Source: RAM1 sp040376925
GTDB lineage: Bacteria; Pseudomonadota; Gammaproteobacteria; Burkholderiales; Burkholderiaceae_C
Length of the DNA: 6,899 nt
Assembly (NCBI GenBank): GCA_040376925.1
Contig: JBEIPU010000183.1
Coordinates: 1 to 6,899, forward strand
Direction: 5' to 3'
The notes under the pieces are model-generated. The model did not search any database. It saw only the letters and a program-made list of their open reading frames with translations, and was not told the origin of the DNA. Position numbers and translations under genes: made by a program. This document shows, piece by piece, positions 6,640-6,899 of this stretch; the stretch's first letter is position 1, and each line of letters opens with the position of its first letter.

Positions 6640-6666
6640 TATATTGACGTAAGACTATGTCAGCAA
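6638..6666 (-). promoter_or_regulatory. Integrase promoter PintI
   Basis: On the minus strand the -35 TTGCTG (6666-6661) and -10 TATACT (6643-6638) are 17 bp apart. The expected transcription start falls at about 6631, the integrase ATG itself, so the transcript may be leaderless. It is covered in part by the LexA box. It also points toward the P450 gene downstream of the broken integrase. Confidence 0.75.
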
Positions 6667-6693
6667 ACAACTTTTCCGAATTTTGTGAGCTAT

Positions 6694-6725
6694 GTTATTC
6701 CGCAGGGCTCCACGTTATTCCGCAG
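6694..6725 (+). repeat. Direct repeats of attI (2 x 12 bp)
   Basis: Identical copies of GTTATTCCGCAG at 6694-6705 and 6714-6725, 20 bp start to start. They are analogous to the DR1/DR2 accessory IntI-binding sites of attI1. Confidence 0.85.
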
Positions 6726-6752
6726 TTTTGCGGGATATATCAATAGTTAGAC
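6694..6752 (+). other. attI integron recombination site
   Basis: Two identical 12-bp direct repeats GTTATTCCGCAG start at 6694 and 6714, and a core site GTTAGAC lies at 6746-6752, matching the GTTRRRY crossover consensus. In the class 1 site attI1 the corresponding elements are GTTATGGAGCAG, GTTACGCAGCAG and GTTAGRC; from memory the distance from the second repeat to the core is also 32 bp, as here. The repeats correspond to the accessory integrase-binding sites. A small hairpin CCGCA-GTTT-TGCGG at 6720-6733 occupies the place of the GGGC/GCCC hairpin of attI1. The site is next to the intI promoter on the expected side. Cassettes would be inserted between the G and TT of the core and run to the right. 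Confidence 0.85.
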
Positions 6753-6754
6753 CG

Positions 6755-6758
6755 CTAG
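6755..6758. repeat. CTAG, candidate target-site duplication of the IS element
   Basis: CTAG directly abuts the putative insertion-sequence end. IS5-group elements favour a 4-bp YTAR target and commonly duplicate CTAG. The second copy would lie beyond the right edge, so the duplication itself cannot be seen. Confidence 0.55.
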
Positions 6759-6899
6759 GGAAGGTCTGAACAAGTCGTGAATTTGTCGCGCGATACCCGA
6801 CGATCCAAGCGAACGCAGCGCGCGAAGCCGGATCGCACTGCATTCAGCGCGCCTCGCAACGCGATCTGCGCTGCTTGTGCAGCCTCACGCGGGTTTCGC
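6759..6899. mobile_element. Terminal 141 bp of a putative IS5-family (IS5 group) insertion sequence, cut by the window edge
   Basis: The stretch begins GGAAGGTCTGAACAAGTC, which resembles the IS5-group terminal inverted repeat (GGAAGGTNCGAA-AAG type), preceded by a CTAG target. GC content jumps back up relative to the AT-rich attI region. No start codon with a convincing transposase N-terminus is seen on the plus strand. On the minus strand a frame entering from the right edge stops at once (AKPA then TGA, near 6885), so this may be the transposase 3' end plus terminal noncoding DNA; orientation is unresolved. Confidence 0.65.

Noticed and set aside
6632..6661. Possible cassette promoter Pc on the plus strand (TTGTAC or TTGACG followed by weak -10 candidates)
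   Set aside because: No candidate has a convincing -10 at proper spacing, and the bases are already explained by PintI and the LexA box.
6746..6774. GTTAGACC…GGTCTGAAC, an inverted repeat with one bulged G, resembling half of an attC site
   Set aside because: The arms are in the wrong order for attC, which needs RYYYAAC on the left and GTTRRRY on the right. The left arm is the attI core and the right arm is the IS end, so the pairing is probably chance.
6801..6835. CGATCC…GGATCG inverted repeat inside the putative IS end
   Set aside because: Six-bp arms with a 24-nt loop and no T tract; not a terminator and easily due to chance.

Overview
The window looks like chromosomal DNA from a high-GC betaproteobacterium, most likely of the Comamonadaceae (Acidovorax/Variovorax-like). 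The evidence is strong GC bias at third codon positions, Bug/TctC solute-binding proteins next to a TctD/TctE-type two-component system, and an integron of the environmental betaproteobacterial kind. This placement is inference; no ribosomal RNA or other marker gene is present.

Left part (1-3507): the 5' part of a Bug-family periplasmic binding protein gene runs leftward off the window. Divergent from it is a tightly packed operon: an OmpR-class response regulator, a sensor histidine kinase with a TctE/QseC-type N-terminal sensor domain, and a second, divergent-looking Bug protein. The kinase overlaps the regulator by 29 bp and the binding protein overlaps the kinase by an ATGA. The layout suggests carboxylate sensing in which a dedicated binding protein is made together with its sensor, with the divergent Bug gene as the probable target.

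Middle part (3509-4681): a leftward Mpo1/DUF962-like small membrane protein is tail-to-tail with the operon (1 bp gap). A rightward type II toxin-antitoxin pair follows (Phd/YefM antitoxin and PIN-domain toxin, 11 bp overlap). Its promoter is readable, and a 6+6 bp inverted repeat sits exactly between -35 and -10.

Right part (4701-6899): a complete leftward cytochrome P450 lies 8 bp downstream of a truncated integron integrase gene (intI). The integrase keeps its N-terminal domain and the first catalytic Arg and Lys but lacks the integron-specific insert and the C-terminal catalytic residues. Upstream of intI are a good sigma-70 promoter overlapped by a perfect CTGT-N8-ACAG LexA box, then an attI site with two identical 12-bp repeats and a GTTAGAC core. 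Six bases past the core, after a CTAG, begins what looks like the end of an IS5-group insertion sequence, which runs off the right edge. This is therefore the head of a crippled chromosomal integron: integrase inactivated at its 3' end, first cassette position occupied by an IS, and a P450 gene now sitting behind the SOS-type integrase promoter.

No tRNA, rRNA, CRISPR array, replication origin or convincing intrinsic terminator was seen. Intergenic stretches longer than 50 bp are 394-498, 3857-3999 and 6632-6758; the regulatory sites recognised in them are listed as features.
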